Shown here: one piece after another, positions 1 through 7,163 of the stretch
How positions within the stretch are numbered: position 1 is the stretch's first letter
How the letters are laid out: each line of letters opens with the position of its first letter
Position numbers and translations under genes: made by a program
From: CAZZNQ01 sp964655775
Lineage (GTDB): Bacteria > Planctomycetota > Brocadiia > SM23-32
Assembly: GCA_964655775.1 (NCBI GenBank)
Contig: CAZZNQ010000095.1
Span: 1-15,085, forward strand
Length of the DNA stretch: 15,085 nt
Direction of reading: 5' to 3'
The notes under the pieces: generated by a model
Seen by the model: the letters and a program-made list of their open reading frames with translations, nothing else
Told to the model about the DNA's origin: nothing
Databases searched by the model: none

Positions 1-504
1 GGTCCCGTGCGCAGGGCCGCCTTGCGCGTTCGCGATCTTCTGGAAGACCTCGCCCTCGTGCCGTTCGCCATGCTTACCGGTTCGCGTGGCGTGCACGTGG
101 TGGCGCCGCTCGCGCGCCGACACGGGTTCGACGCCGTGCGCGAGTTCGCGCAGGACGCGGCCGAGGTCCTGGCCCGCAGTCACCCGAACGAACTGACGAC
201 TGAGCGGCTGAAGAAAGAGCGGGGCGGGCGTCTTTTCCTCGACACCGCGCGGAATGCCTACGGGCAGACGGCGGTTCCGCCGTATGCCGTCCGCACGCGC
301 GCCGGCGCGTCGGTCGCGACGCCGGTGCGGTGGGATGAACTGGGTGATCCCTCGCTGACCTCAGATAAGTACACTATGCGTAACATCTTCCGTCGGCTCG
401 GCCAGATCGATGACCCGTGGGCCGGCATCATGCGGCACGCCCGGTCGCTGGGCAAGCCGCGCAAGCGGCTAAAGGCGATGCTCTCGGAGTGCGAGGACGG
501 GTAG
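1..504 (+). CDS. ligD: LigD-type DNA polymerase/primase domain, C-terminal part (5' end outside window)
   Basis: This is the end of an archaeo-eukaryotic-primase-like polymerase domain of the kind found in LigD, which fills in or adds nucleotides at double-strand breaks during Ku-dependent non-homologous end joining. The frame is open from base 1, so the true start is upstream. Visible family motifs are GSRGVHVVAPL, RGGRLFLDTARNAYGQTAV with the third metal-binding Asp in FLD, then PPYAVRTRAGASVATPVRWDEL, and a C-terminal helix rich in Lys/Arg. The DxD catalytic pair should lie left of the window. The protein stops directly after the polymerase domain, so it is either a stand-alone polymerase or a LigD with the ligase domain first, as in Pseudomonas. 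It converges with the radical SAM gene, with 7 nt between the two stops. Family assignment is firm; the domain arrangement is unknown. Confidence 0.88.
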   Translation, partial: GPVRRAALRVRDLLEDLALVPFAMLTGSRGVHVVAPLARRHGFDAVREFAQDAAEVLARSHPNELTTERLKKERGGRLFLDTARNAYGQTAVPPYAVRTRAGASVATPVRWDELGDPSLTSDKYTMRNIFRRLGQIDDPWAGIMRHARSLGKPRKRLKAMLSECEDG

Positions 505-511
505 GAACAGC

Positions 512-2134
512 TCAGCCGTCGCTCCTCAGGAAGCAATGTGGGTCGAGTTCGGCGAACGCGTCGCGGCCCAGGCCGTCTGCCACCGCCAGACAGCCGCCGC
601 AGACCGCGCGCAGGTCACAGCCGTCGCACGCGAGCGAGCCCCGGCGGTATCGGGCCGATGCCTCGCTGTCGTAGATATCTTCGAGCGCTTGCTCGAAAAC
701 GTTGCCGACGAGTGACGGGAACTTCCTGCACGCGTGGACCTGTCCGTCCGGCAAAACCGCCAGAAAGTTGAACGCCGCGCCGCAGCCGTGACCCGTGCAT
801 CCGCCGAACGTGCCCCGCCCGTGGCGGTGCAGCACGATGTTGATCAGGTTGTCCTTGAACCCCAGGATCGGGTTGTCGTCCGCCGCCCGCACATAGGCTT
901 CGAGGAATCGCTCGTAGTCCCTCCGCGAGGGCAGCGCAAGATCGGCGCCCTCCCCCACGGGCGAGAGCCGGTTGAATGTGAAGCTGTCCGCCTTGTCCCG
1001 GAGGATGTCCGCCAGCGGCAGCACCTGTTCGACGTTGTCGGCCGTCAATGTCAGCATCACGCCCGAGGGCACGTTCAGCTCGCGCAGCAGGTCCAGGAAC
1101 TCCATCGTGCGGTCGAAATGTCCGGTGCCGCGGATGTCGTCGTTGTGCTCCCGGAGCCCCTCCAGGCTCACCTGAAAATAGCGGGGCATCTGTATCTCGA
1201 CGAGCGCCTTCACGCGCTCCCGCGGCGTCGGGTTGCCCAGGATCGAGGTCGTGAACCACCGATCTGAGGCGGCCTGGTAGAGTTGCTCGAAGTGCGGATA
1301 CATGAAAGGGTTGCCGCCGGTGAAGCTCACGTGCCCGCGCACGTTCTTGTTGCGGCACAACGCCACCACGTCGTCCAGCACCTTCAGGCCCTGCTCGGCC
1401 GTCATCGGGGAGCGCCGGGAGCGGTCGTAGCAGTGCTTGCAGTGCAGGTCGCACGCCTGCGTGATGTGCCATTGGAGAGTGAAGGCCCGGGCAGCGTCCT
1501 TCTCATCGTCGCCGACGGCTATCTCCGGATCGCGTCGTATTCGCGATGGCGGGCCGATGAGTATCCCATCCTCCGCCGCCGCCCGCAGGACGCCGTCAAC
1601 GGCCTGCGGCGGCAGCCCGCCCAGTTGGGCCGCTTCGTCCGGGCTCACGCCGTCCGCCACCATCTTCACGGCCAGCAGTTCCTCGTTCTTCGCCGGGCGC
1701 GCGCGGGTCTCCCCGGTCCGCACGTCCCGCCAGACCAGCACCCACTGCTCGCCGGGCTCCGGCGAGGCCCCCGGGTCGTCCACCAGCGCAGTCAGCCTCC
1801 AGTTCAGGTGCAGCACCTGGAGGGTCGGATTCAAGTCATAGGTTTCGGACCAGCGCGCGACCGCCACATCGTCTTCTTGTGCCCACCACAAAGCCCGCTC
1901 CAACTCCGCCAGCTCGGCCGCGAACGGCGGAACATCTGCTCGGCTACGCACCACCTCGGGCAGCGTCTGCGGGTCGTCTCCACAGTCCGCCGCGACAGCT
2001 TGCCAGTCGTTACCCAATGCCTTACGGCTGGCCGGGAAGACACCGCCGAGTCTGCGCTCGGAGTTCTCCATGCGCGCTTGGTCCGTTTCCGCGGATGCGG
2101 CGGAGGAGACGGCTCGTCGAGCCCTCTCCTCCAC
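512..2134 (-). CDS. Radical SAM/SPASM peptide maturase (SbtM-like), with HvfC/DUF2063-like N-terminal region
   Basis: Predicted RiPP maturase of 540 residues acting in the cytoplasm. The radical SAM core spans about residues 218-400: the CX3CX2C cluster motif is C228, C232 and C235, followed by GGNP at 273-276. A SPASM/twitch domain at about 440-540 has eight Cys (446, 451, 469, 503, 506, 512, 515, 534) that could hold auxiliary FeS clusters. Residues about 25-195 are not radical SAM. They contain AELAELERALWWA, an NPTLQVLHLNW segment and EQWVLVWRDV followed by an acidic LL helix, which resembles the HvfC/DUF2063 partner proteins of MNIO-modified peptides. The Cys-rich precursor gene lies 64 nt upstream on the same strand, which points to that peptide as substrate. 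From memory the pair matches the 'thio(seleno)oxazole modification' SbtM/SbtA type; the exact subfamily is inferred. The start is uncertain: GTG 2134 has a weak GAGG upstream, and ATG 2071 is an alternative. Confidence 0.85.
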   Translation of the reverse strand: MEERARRAVSSAASAETDQARMENSERRLGGVFPASRKALGNDWQAVAADCGDDPQTLPEVVRSRADVPPFAAELAELERALWWAQEDDVAVARWSETYDLNPTLQVLHLNWRLTALVDDPGASPEPGEQWVLVWRDVRTGETRARPAKNEELLAVKMVADGVSPDEAAQLGGLPPQAVDGVLRAAAEDGILIGPPSRIRRDPEIAVGDDEKDAARAFTLQWHITQACDLHCKHCYDRSRRSPMTAEQGLKVLDDVVALCRNKNVRGHVSFTGGNPFMYPHFEQLYQAASDRWFTTSILGNPTPRERVKALVEIQMPRYFQVSLEGLREHNDDIRGTGHFDRTMEFLDLLRELNVPSGVMLTLTADNVEQVLPLADILRDKADSFTFNRLSPVGEGADLALPSRRDYERFLEAYVRAADDNPILGFKDNLINIVLHRHGRGTFGGCTGHGCGAAFNFLAVLPDGQVHACRKFPSLVGNVFEQALEDIYDSEASARYRRGSLACDGCDLRAVCGGCLAVADGLGRDAFAELDPHCFLRSDG

Positions 2135-2162
2135 TCAGTCCGCCTCAGGCGTGTCCTTCAAG

Positions 2163-2177
2163 GTGCGCGACGCGCAC
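2163..2177 (-). other. Small perfect hairpin between precursor and maturase genes
   Basis: GTGCGC (2163-2168) and GCGCAC (2172-2177) are perfect inverted repeats with a 3-nt loop. They lie in the 64-nt gap after the precursor stop and before the maturase start. No T-run follows, so this is not a full intrinsic terminator. It could stabilise the upstream precursor mRNA or partly lower maturase expression. That role is inference, and a 6-bp stem in GC-rich DNA can occur by chance. Confidence 0.3.
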
Positions 2178-2198
2178 ACCCGGTTGACGGCGGCACGG

Positions 2199-2399
2199 CT
2201 ACTCCTTGTCGGTGCTGCCGCCGCAGGAACCCTGACCGCATGATCCCTGTCCGCAGGAATGGCCTTCCTGGACAGTGTGGTTGCATGAGCTGCCGCAACT
2301 GCCCTTACTCGCACAGCCGCTGCTGGTGAGCGACACACCCGCGAGAAGCCCCAGCATGCTCAGACCCGCCAACGCCTTGGCAATATCCCCTTTTTTCAA
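2199..2399 (-). CDS. Cys-rich RiPP-like precursor peptide (SbtA-like) with signal-peptide-like leader
   Basis: Predicted 66-residue modification target of the adjacent radical SAM enzyme. I chose the TTG at 2399-2397 because GGAGG sits 7 nt upstream of it and the resulting N-terminus (MKKGDIAKALAGLSMLGLLAG) is a clean positive-hydrophobic leader. The frame stays open to 2480, but an ATG there would overlap the promoter. The hydrophobic leader covers about residues 8-25 and ends near SSGC at residue 29, a poor lipobox. The core is Gly/Ser/Cys-rich with six Cys (29, 35, 39, 49, 54, 59), including a tandem CGQGSCGQGSCGG, and ends STDKE. Leader plus GSCG core resembles SbtA-type precursors and also HvfA/bufferin peptides, whose Cys become thiooxazoles. 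All sites here are Cys codons, with no in-frame UGA for selenocysteine. The chemistry and role are unknown; metal handling or an exported small molecule are possibilities. Confidence 0.75.
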   Translation of the reverse strand: MKKGDIAKALAGLSMLGLLAGVSLTSSGCASKGSCGSSCNHTVQEGHSCGQGSCGQGSCGGSTDKE

Positions 2400-2406
2400 G
2401 GACCTG

Positions 2407-2412
2407 CCTCCC
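2407..2412 (-). promoter_or_regulatory. Ribosome binding site that fixes the precursor TTG start
   Basis: On the minus strand GGGAGG occupies 2412-2407, followed by 7 nt and TTG at 2399. This is the only good Shine-Dalgarno in the frame and is the main reason for choosing the 66-residue peptide over the 93-residue reading from 2480. Confidence 0.7.
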
Positions 2413-2476
2413 GAATGAAGAAAACGCAGGACTACTCTCGCCGCCCGGTGTTGCCCCCAGAGCGGCACCTCAATCC

Positions 2477-2505
2477 ACAATAGCGGCGCACCCCCGCCCT
2501 GTCAA
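2477..2505 (-). promoter_or_regulatory. Sigma-70-type promoter for the precursor/maturase cassette
   Basis: On the minus strand a perfect TTGACA (2505-2500) is followed by a 17-nt spacer and TATTGT (2482-2477), a 4/6 match to the -10 consensus. Transcription would begin near 2470, leaving a leader of about 70 nt before the TTG at 2399. No downstream operator is obvious. Confidence 0.6.
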
Positions 2506-2574
2506 TCCCAAAACTCGGCCGCGTAGCATCGTGGTCGCCGGACTGTGGCGGCGCCGTCCACCTCGACCCCACAC

Positions 2575-2603
2575 TTGACATTCTCGACGCCCCCCGATAC
2601 CGT
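2575..2603 (+). promoter_or_regulatory. Possible promoter for the YhaM-like gene
   Basis: A perfect TTGACA (2575-2580) precedes a 17-nt spacer and TACCGT (2598-2603), which matches the -10 consensus at only three of six positions. It lies 57 nt before the ATG at 2661. Together with the minus-strand promoter at 2477-2505 it would make the 2400-2660 gap a divergent promoter region. The -10 is poor, so this is tentative. Confidence 0.35.
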
Positions 2604-2660
2604 GGCCGAGAAGAAGCAAACGCATTTCTCTGTCGCCGATCGTGGGGGAGTTGCCCGGGC

Positions 2661-3674
2661 ATGGATATTGATGCGCTGGAGGCGGGAGAGATCGTTGCCG
2701 ACGCGGTATTCCTCGTTGCGCAGGCATCGCTCCAGGTGGACCGGCGGGGGCAGAACTACTACAACCTTGTGCTGAACGCCGAGGGCGGGCGCCAGATAGA
2801 CGCCAAGGTCTGGTCGGACAACATCGGGGCGCCGATCGAGGCCGGTACCGGCCTGGAAACGCTGGCCCGCGTGGACGAATACCGGGGCAAGAAGCAGCTC
2901 AACGTCCAGCGCTACCGTCTGCTCTCACCGCAGGAATACGACCTTTCGGCCTTCGTCCGAACGGCCGACGTGGACCCGGACGCGGCCTTCGACACGCTGT
3001 TCAACTGGGAGTCCGACGACTACACCAATCCTTACCTGAAACTCCTGATGGCGGAGTTCCACGGCAACGGGTCGTTCGCCGAGCAGTTCAAGACCAGCCC
3101 GGCCGCCAGCTTCCACCATCACAACTACTCCGGCGGCCTGGTCGAGCACACGCTGGACGTCTGGACTCTGGCGGAGCGGATCGGCGGCCTCTATCCGGAC
3201 CGGCTGGACCGTGACATGCTGCTGGCGGGAGCCGCCCTGCACGACGTGGGCAAGACGCGCTCTTACCGCCTGGTGGCCGGCATCAGCGAGCGGACGGACG
3301 TGGCGGAGCTGTTGGATCACGTCTTCGTGAGCGCGTCGATGGTCAGCAACGTGTGGGACAGCGCGGTGCGGCCCGCCGTGGAGGCGAAGCGGATGGGCGA
3401 GGTCGCGCAGTGCAAGGCGTTGCTTCTGCACATTGTGCTGAGCCACCACGGCAAGATGGAATGGGGCTCGCCGGTGCTGCCGAAGACGCCGGAGGCGCTG
3501 CTGATCCACTACTGCGACAACATCAGCGCGACGATGCATTCCAGCTTCGAGGCAATCGAGGCCATAGGTGACGGGCAGAAATGGACGGACAAGGTATACA
3601 TAATGGACCAGGCCCGCAAGCTCTACGTGACCGGCGGCGCTTTGACAGGGGACGGTGACGCACAGCCTGAGTAA
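2661..3674 (+). CDS. yhaM: YhaM-like 3'-5' exoribonuclease (OB-fold plus HD domain)
   Basis: A 337-residue protein with the two-part build of YhaM/CbpA exonucleases, which trim RNA or single-stranded DNA 3' ends with divalent metal; B. subtilis YhaM is slightly shorter. An OB-type nucleic-acid-binding fold covers about residues 10-88 (GQNYYNLVL, IDAKVWSDN). The HD phosphohydrolase domain follows: the HHHNYSGGLVEHT segment with H163, the HD pair at 194-195 in ALHDVGKTRSY, SHHGKMEWGSP around H262-H263, and D286 in HYCDN. All expected metal ligands are present. ATG 2661 is preceded by GGGGGAG about 9 nt upstream. The GT2 gene follows about 40 nt downstream on the same strand, so the two may be co-transcribed, although no functional link is apparent. 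The family is secure; the cellular substrate is not. Confidence 0.85.
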   Translation: MDIDALEAGEIVADAVFLVAQASLQVDRRGQNYYNLVLNAEGGRQIDAKVWSDNIGAPIEAGTGLETLARVDEYRGKKQLNVQRYRLLSPQEYDLSAFVRTADVDPDAAFDTLFNWESDDYTNPYLKLLMAEFHGNGSFAEQFKTSPAASFHHHNYSGGLVEHTLDVWTLAERIGGLYPDRLDRDMLLAGAALHDVGKTRSYRLVAGISERTDVAELLDHVFVSASMVSNVWDSAVRPAVEAKRMGEVAQCKALLLHIVLSHHGKMEWGSPVLPKTPEALLIHYCDNISATMHSSFEAIEAIGDGQKWTDKVYIMDQARKLYVTGGALTGDGDAQPE

Positions 3675-3716
3675 GTCGGGCCGGCGACAGACAGCACTGG
3701 GCAGGGGGATGTGGGC

Positions 3717-4400
3717 GTGAAAGTCTCCGTTGTGATGCCGGTCTATAACGAGGCGAGCACCATCGAGGAGATCGTCTCGCGGGTGGAGGAGGTCCCGGTC
3801 GAGAAGGAGATCGTGGTCGTTGACGATTTCTCCACTGACGGCACCCGCGACCATCTTCAGAGAATGGCCGATGCCGGACGGATCGAACTCGTGCTGCATG
3901 AGGCGAATGCCGGGAAGGGGGCTGCGCTCCGCAGCGGATTCGCCCGGGCCGGGGGTGACGTCATCATCATCCAGGATGCCGATCTCGAATACGATCCCCG
4001 GGAATACCCCATCCTGCTGGAGCCAATTCTCGACGGCCGGGCCGACGTGGTGTACGGGTCCCGTTTCCTCGGCGGGCCTCACCGCGTGCTGTATTTCTGG
4101 CATTACCTGGGCAACAAGCTCCTCACCCTGGTGTCCAACGCTCTGACGAACCTGAACCTGAGCGACATGGAGACCTGCTACAAGGTGTTCCGCCGGGAAG
4201 TGCTGGACGGCATGACGATCCGGTGCGACCGGTTCGGCTTCGAGCCGGAGTTCACGGCGAAGGTGGCGAAGAGGCGTTTCCGCATCTACGAGGTGCCGAT
4301 CAGCTACAGCGGACGCACCTACGAAGAGGGCAAGAAGATCACCTGGCGCGACGGCGTGAAGGCTTTCATCAACATCGTGCGTTTCCGCCTGTTCGATTGA
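3717..4400 (+). CDS. Glycosyltransferase family 2, polyprenyl-phosphate sugar synthase-like
   Basis: A 227-residue GT-A-fold enzyme of the dolichyl/polyprenyl-phosphate mannose or glucose synthase type. It would move a hexose from a nucleotide sugar onto a membrane polyprenyl phosphate at the cytoplasmic face. The N-terminus is the classic KVSVVMPVYNE, followed by VVVDDFSTDGT, NAGKGAALRSGF, the DxD-containing IIIQDADLEYDP, YGSRFLGG, the acceptor-site segment SDMETCYKVFRREV and FGFEPEFTAKVA. There is no C-terminal membrane segment, so this is the short soluble type. I chose GTG 3717 because GGGGGA ends 7 nt before it; GTG 3711 would sit 1 nt from that site. The next gene starts 28 nt downstream and encodes a GT-C transferase, the usual consumer of such lipid-linked sugars. 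The sugar cannot be read from sequence. Confidence 0.87.
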   Translation: MKVSVVMPVYNEASTIEEIVSRVEEVPVEKEIVVVDDFSTDGTRDHLQRMADAGRIELVLHEANAGKGAALRSGFARAGGDVIIIQDADLEYDPREYPILLEPILDGRADVVYGSRFLGGPHRVLYFWHYLGNKLLTLVSNALTNLNLSDMETCYKVFRREVLDGMTIRCDRFGFEPEFTAKVAKRRFRIYEVPISYSGRTYEEGKKITWRDGVKAFINIVRFRLFD

Positions 4401-4428
4401 GGGCACGAACCGGTTGGGGGAGGCATCC

Positions 4429-6051
4429 GTGGACCAGGGACCTGATGCAGACCGATCCGGGATGGGGCCCGAGAAGCCTTCCGGTGTTCCCGCGGCTGTC
4501 TGTTCTCCAGATTCGTGGTTCTGGGCCGCTCTCGGCGTTTGCGCGATGGTGGGCGCCTTCGCGGTGCTGTTCCTCACCAGGCGCGGCGTCAACGTATCGG
4601 TCGACTCCGCCAGCTACATCGGAGCCGCTCGGAACCTGAGGGCCGGGCTCGGGCTTACGGTGCCGTGGAGCACGCCTCCGAACGAGGCCCTTACGCATTT
4701 TCCGCCGCTCTATCCCTCCATACTGGCTTTTCTGTCGTTGACCGGCGCCTCTCCGCTGGCCGTCGCCAGGTGGCTGAACGTCCTACTACTGGTTGGAAGC
4801 GTGTTCCTCGTCGGCTTCGCTTTGCACCGGATGCTTGACGACCGTCTTATCGCCCTCCTGGGCGCGCTATCCGTCGCCGTGTCGCCGGCGGTCCTGACGG
4901 CCCACGCGTTCGTGTGGTCCGAGCCTCCCTTCATCTTCCTGGTTCTCGTCGCACTGACTGCACTCTGGCTTTATGCGCGGACTTCGCACCTCGGCTGGCT
5001 CCTGACTGCTGCTGCGTTCTCGGGCCTTGCCATCCTGTGCCGCTGGGCGGGTGCCCCCTTGTTCGTCACCGGACTCATCATCGCGCTGGTCTTTTCGCCG
5101 GCTGACGCGTGGCGCCGCGTGTGGCATACGTGTCTGTTCGGGGCTGTGACGTGCCTACCGGTTCTGGGATGGGTCGCGAGGAACTCGCTGATCGGCGGAT
5201 CAATGGCGAATCGACAGATGGTCTGGCATCCCGTCGGCGTTCAGCACTTTTCAGACCTCGTGCTCAGAATCCCCGGGATGTTTTCACCGCTGCTGTGGCA
5301 GTCCGTCCGCATCCGCTACCTGCTGGCTTTCTTCGCGCTCTTCGCGTTCGGGGGCATAAGCCTCACAGTGTGGTCGTTTGCCGGCAGGTCCGCAAGACGC
5401 AGGTGGGCGATGCTCCGCGCCGCCCCCTGGCCTTTCGCAATCTTCGCTGCCGGCTACGTAAGCTTCCTACTCTTGAGCATAAGCCTCTTCGATCGCAGCA
5501 TCCCCCTCGACAACCGCATGCTTCTGCCCGTTTACCCGCTCCTGATCATCCTGCTATTGTGGCTTTGGAAGCCGGCCTTCACGGATCGTGGGCGGCCGTC
5601 CTGGCTCTCCTTCTCCGCTGTGGGGCTGTGGAGTCTGGCCGTGGTGCTGCAGATTGCGGCGGGCGGCAACCTGCTCTTGAGCAATGCGAGCGGGATGGGC
5701 CTCTCCCACCCGGAGTGGGCCCAGTCCGAGATGGTCCGCCAGATCAACGCTCTGCCCCCCGACCGCATCTTGTATGCAGATCATCCCCAGATCGTCTATC
5801 TCTTGACGGGACGGCACGCACGCGGGGTCCCTGGTCGAATCGGCCCGACGTCGGGTCGCGCAGCCCCCGGTTACGAAGACAGGCTGAGGGAGATCGGACG
5901 GGAATTGCGGCGGCGCGGCGGAGTTCTTCTCCTCGTCAGGTTCAATGAGGAGCAGCGTTGGCCTCTGCCGGAGCAGCTGCGCGAAGTGCTACACGTCACG
6001 CCGTTCGAGCAGACCGGCAAGGGGGACTTCTACGTGCCTAGCCCCGAGTAG
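4429..6051 (+). CDS. Polytopic membrane glycosyltransferase of GT-C fold (ArnT/PMT-like)
   Basis: A membrane protein of about 540 residues that probably transfers sugar from a polyprenyl-phosphate donor to an acceptor on the outer side of the inner membrane. After a short hydrophilic N-terminus comes a first helix (WFWAALGVCAMVGAFAVLF). Then comes the first outer loop with VSVDSASYIGAARNLRAG, where the Asp is the likely catalytic residue of the GT-C family. THFPPLYPSILAFLSL follows, a typical PMT/ArnT-like continuation. Many further Leu/Ala/Trp-rich segments run to about residue 410, and a hydrophilic C-terminal domain of about 120 residues ends the protein. GTG 4429 has GGAGG 5 nt upstream; TTG 4414 is also possible and would add five residues. 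The preceding GT2 gene is its natural donor synthase. The acceptor (lipid, protein or glycan) is unknown. Confidence 0.8.
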   Translation: MDQGPDADRSGMGPEKPSGVPAAVCSPDSWFWAALGVCAMVGAFAVLFLTRRGVNVSVDSASYIGAARNLRAGLGLTVPWSTPPNEALTHFPPLYPSILAFLSLTGASPLAVARWLNVLLLVGSVFLVGFALHRMLDDRLIALLGALSVAVSPAVLTAHAFVWSEPPFIFLVLVALTALWLYARTSHLGWLLTAAAFSGLAILCRWAGAPLFVTGLIIALVFSPADAWRRVWHTCLFGAVTCLPVLGWVARNSLIGGSMANRQMVWHPVGVQHFSDLVLRIPGMFSPLLWQSVRIRYLLAFFALFAFGGISLTVWSFAGRSARRRWAMLRAAPWPFAIFAAGYVSFLLLSISLFDRSIPLDNRMLLPVYPLLIILLLWLWKPAFTDRGRPSWLSFSAVGLWSLAVVLQIAAGGNLLLSNASGMGLSHPEWAQSEMVRQINALPPDRILYADHPQIVYLLTGRHARGVPGRIGPTSGRAAPGYEDRLREIGRELRRRGGVLLLVRFNEEQRWPLPEQLREVLHVTPFEQTGKGDFYVPSPE

Positions 6052-6079
6052 CACTGGACGGGGTGAGAGTCCGCGCGCC

Positions 6080-6107
6080 TCGACATCTGCGGCGCAGGAT
6101 GTATCAT
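6080..6107 (+). promoter_or_regulatory. Sigma-70-type promoter upstream of the UDP-glucuronate decarboxylase gene
   Basis: TCGACA (6080-6085, 5/6 match) is followed by a 16-nt spacer and TATCAT (6102-6107, 5/6 match). Transcription would start near 6114, giving a short leader of about 27 nt before ATG 6141. This suggests the decarboxylase starts a separate transcription unit from the GT genes. Confidence 0.55.
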
Positions 6108-6140
6108 AGGGCGACGACAACAACGGGACGGGAGGAGCAG

Positions 6141-7091
6141 ATGACGGAAAGAACGGTGATTACGGGCGGGGCCGGCTTTATCGGATCGCACCTGTGCGAC
6201 CACTTCGTCGAGCATGGGCACGAGGTCATTTGCCTGGACAGTCTGCTTACAGGCTCGGCCCGCAACGTCGAACACCTTCTGCCGCGCGACAACTTCCGCT
6301 TCATCCGCTACGACGTCTCCGAGTACATCCACGTCGGCGGCCACGTGGACAACGTGCTGCATTTCGCTTCCCCCGCCAGCCCCATCGACTACCTGAAATA
6401 CCCGATCGAGACGCTCAAGGTCGGCGCGATGGGCACCCACAAGGCCCTGGGACTGGCCAAGGCGAAGGGCGCCCGTTTCCTGCTGGCGTCCACCAGCGAA
6501 TGCTACGGCGACCCCGACATCCATCCCCAGCCGGAAACCTACTGGGGCAACGTGAACCCCGTCGGCCCGCGCGGCGTCTACGACGAGGCCAAGCGCTACG
6601 CCGAGGCGCTTACGATGGCCTACCATCGCACGCACGACGTCAACACGCACATCGCCCGCATCTTCAACACCTATGGGCCGCGCATGCGGCTCTACGACGG
6701 CCGCGCCCTGCCCACCTTTTTCCGCCAGGCCCTCAAGGATGAGGACATCACCGTGTACGGCGACGGCTCGCAGACGCGCAGCTTCTGCCACATCAGCGAT
6801 CTGGTGCGCGGGCTGGCCGCGCTGCTCGTGAGCGACGAGCACGAGCCGGTGAACCTGGGCAATCCCGACGAGGTGACCATCCTGCAGGTGGCCCAGGAGG
6901 TGGTGGAACTGACGGAGTCCGGGAGCCGCATCGTCTTTGAGGGGCTGCCGGAGGACGATCCGAAGGTCCGCCAGCCGGACATCTCCAAAGCCTGGAGAAT
7001 CCTCGGGTGGAAGCCCGAGATACCGCGTGGAGAGGGCCTGAAGATGGCGCTGGACTACTTCCGCGAGGAAGTCGCCCGGGACACGGCCTGA
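6141..7091 (+). CDS. NAD-dependent UDP-glucuronate decarboxylase (UDP-xylose synthase)
   Basis: A 316-residue short-chain dehydrogenase/epimerase that converts UDP-glucuronate to UDP-xylose with bound NAD. The Rossmann motif GGAGFIG is at residues 9-15. HFASPASPIDYLKYP follows at 75-88, a signature of UXS enzymes. The Ser/Glu site is at about 117-120 (STSE), with GDPDIHPQPETYWGNVNPVG after it. The YxxxK pair is Y147 and K151 in VYDEAKR, followed by ARIFNTYGPRM. Length is normal for bacterial UXS. ATG 6141 is preceded by GGGAGGAG at an ideal distance; an in-frame codon at 6063 has no such site. UDP-xylose normally feeds surface polysaccharide or glycoprotein synthesis, which fits the GT2/GT-C genes upstream. 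dTDP-glucose dehydratase and UDP-glucose epimerase are the main alternatives, but the ASPxxY and YWGxVNPxGPR patterns favour UXS. Confidence 0.87.
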   Translation: MTERTVITGGAGFIGSHLCDHFVEHGHEVICLDSLLTGSARNVEHLLPRDNFRFIRYDVSEYIHVGGHVDNVLHFASPASPIDYLKYPIETLKVGAMGTHKALGLAKAKGARFLLASTSECYGDPDIHPQPETYWGNVNPVGPRGVYDEAKRYAEALTMAYHRTHDVNTHIARIFNTYGPRMRLYDGRALPTFFRQALKDEDITVYGDGSQTRSFCHISDLVRGLAALLVSDEHEPVNLGNPDEVTILQVAQEVVELTESGSRIVFEGLPEDDPKVRQPDISKAWRILGWKPEIPRGEGLKMALDYFREEVARDTA

Positions 7092-7163
7092 GGCAAGGCA
7101 AGTGGCGCCACACCGCTCTGTTACACATATCCCTGACTTCTGTACTGAACGGAACATACCGAA

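Noticed and set aside
1283..2329. A 348-codon plus-strand frame opposite the radical SAM gene and the precursor
   Set aside because: It overlaps the radical SAM core and the Cys-rich precursor, both of which have strong motif support, and its own product shows no family features.
2199..2399. Selenocysteine in the precursor, as in some relatives
   Set aside because: All six sites read as Cys codons and no in-frame UGA is present within the core.
2199..2480. A 93-residue version of the Cys-rich peptide starting at 2480
   Set aside because: Its start falls inside the predicted -10 element and lacks a ribosome site. The TTG at 2399 has GGAGG at 7 nt and yields a sensible leader.
2925..4592. A 555-codon open frame on the minus strand opposite the YhaM-like and GT2 genes
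   Set aside because: It is antisense to well-supported genes, with a composition typical of a GC-rich shadow frame and no motif.
6063..6140. An N-terminal extension of the decarboxylase beginning at 6063
   Set aside because: The extension covers the promoter, has no ribosome site and adds 26 residues before the usual N-terminus; ATG 6141 has GGGAGGAG.
7103..7120. A -24/-12 sigma-54-like element (TGGCGCC...GC) upstream of the GH106-like gene
   Set aside because: The GG to GC distance is one base too short and the -12 half lacks the TTGC pattern. The TGGCGCCA palindrome alone is not enough.
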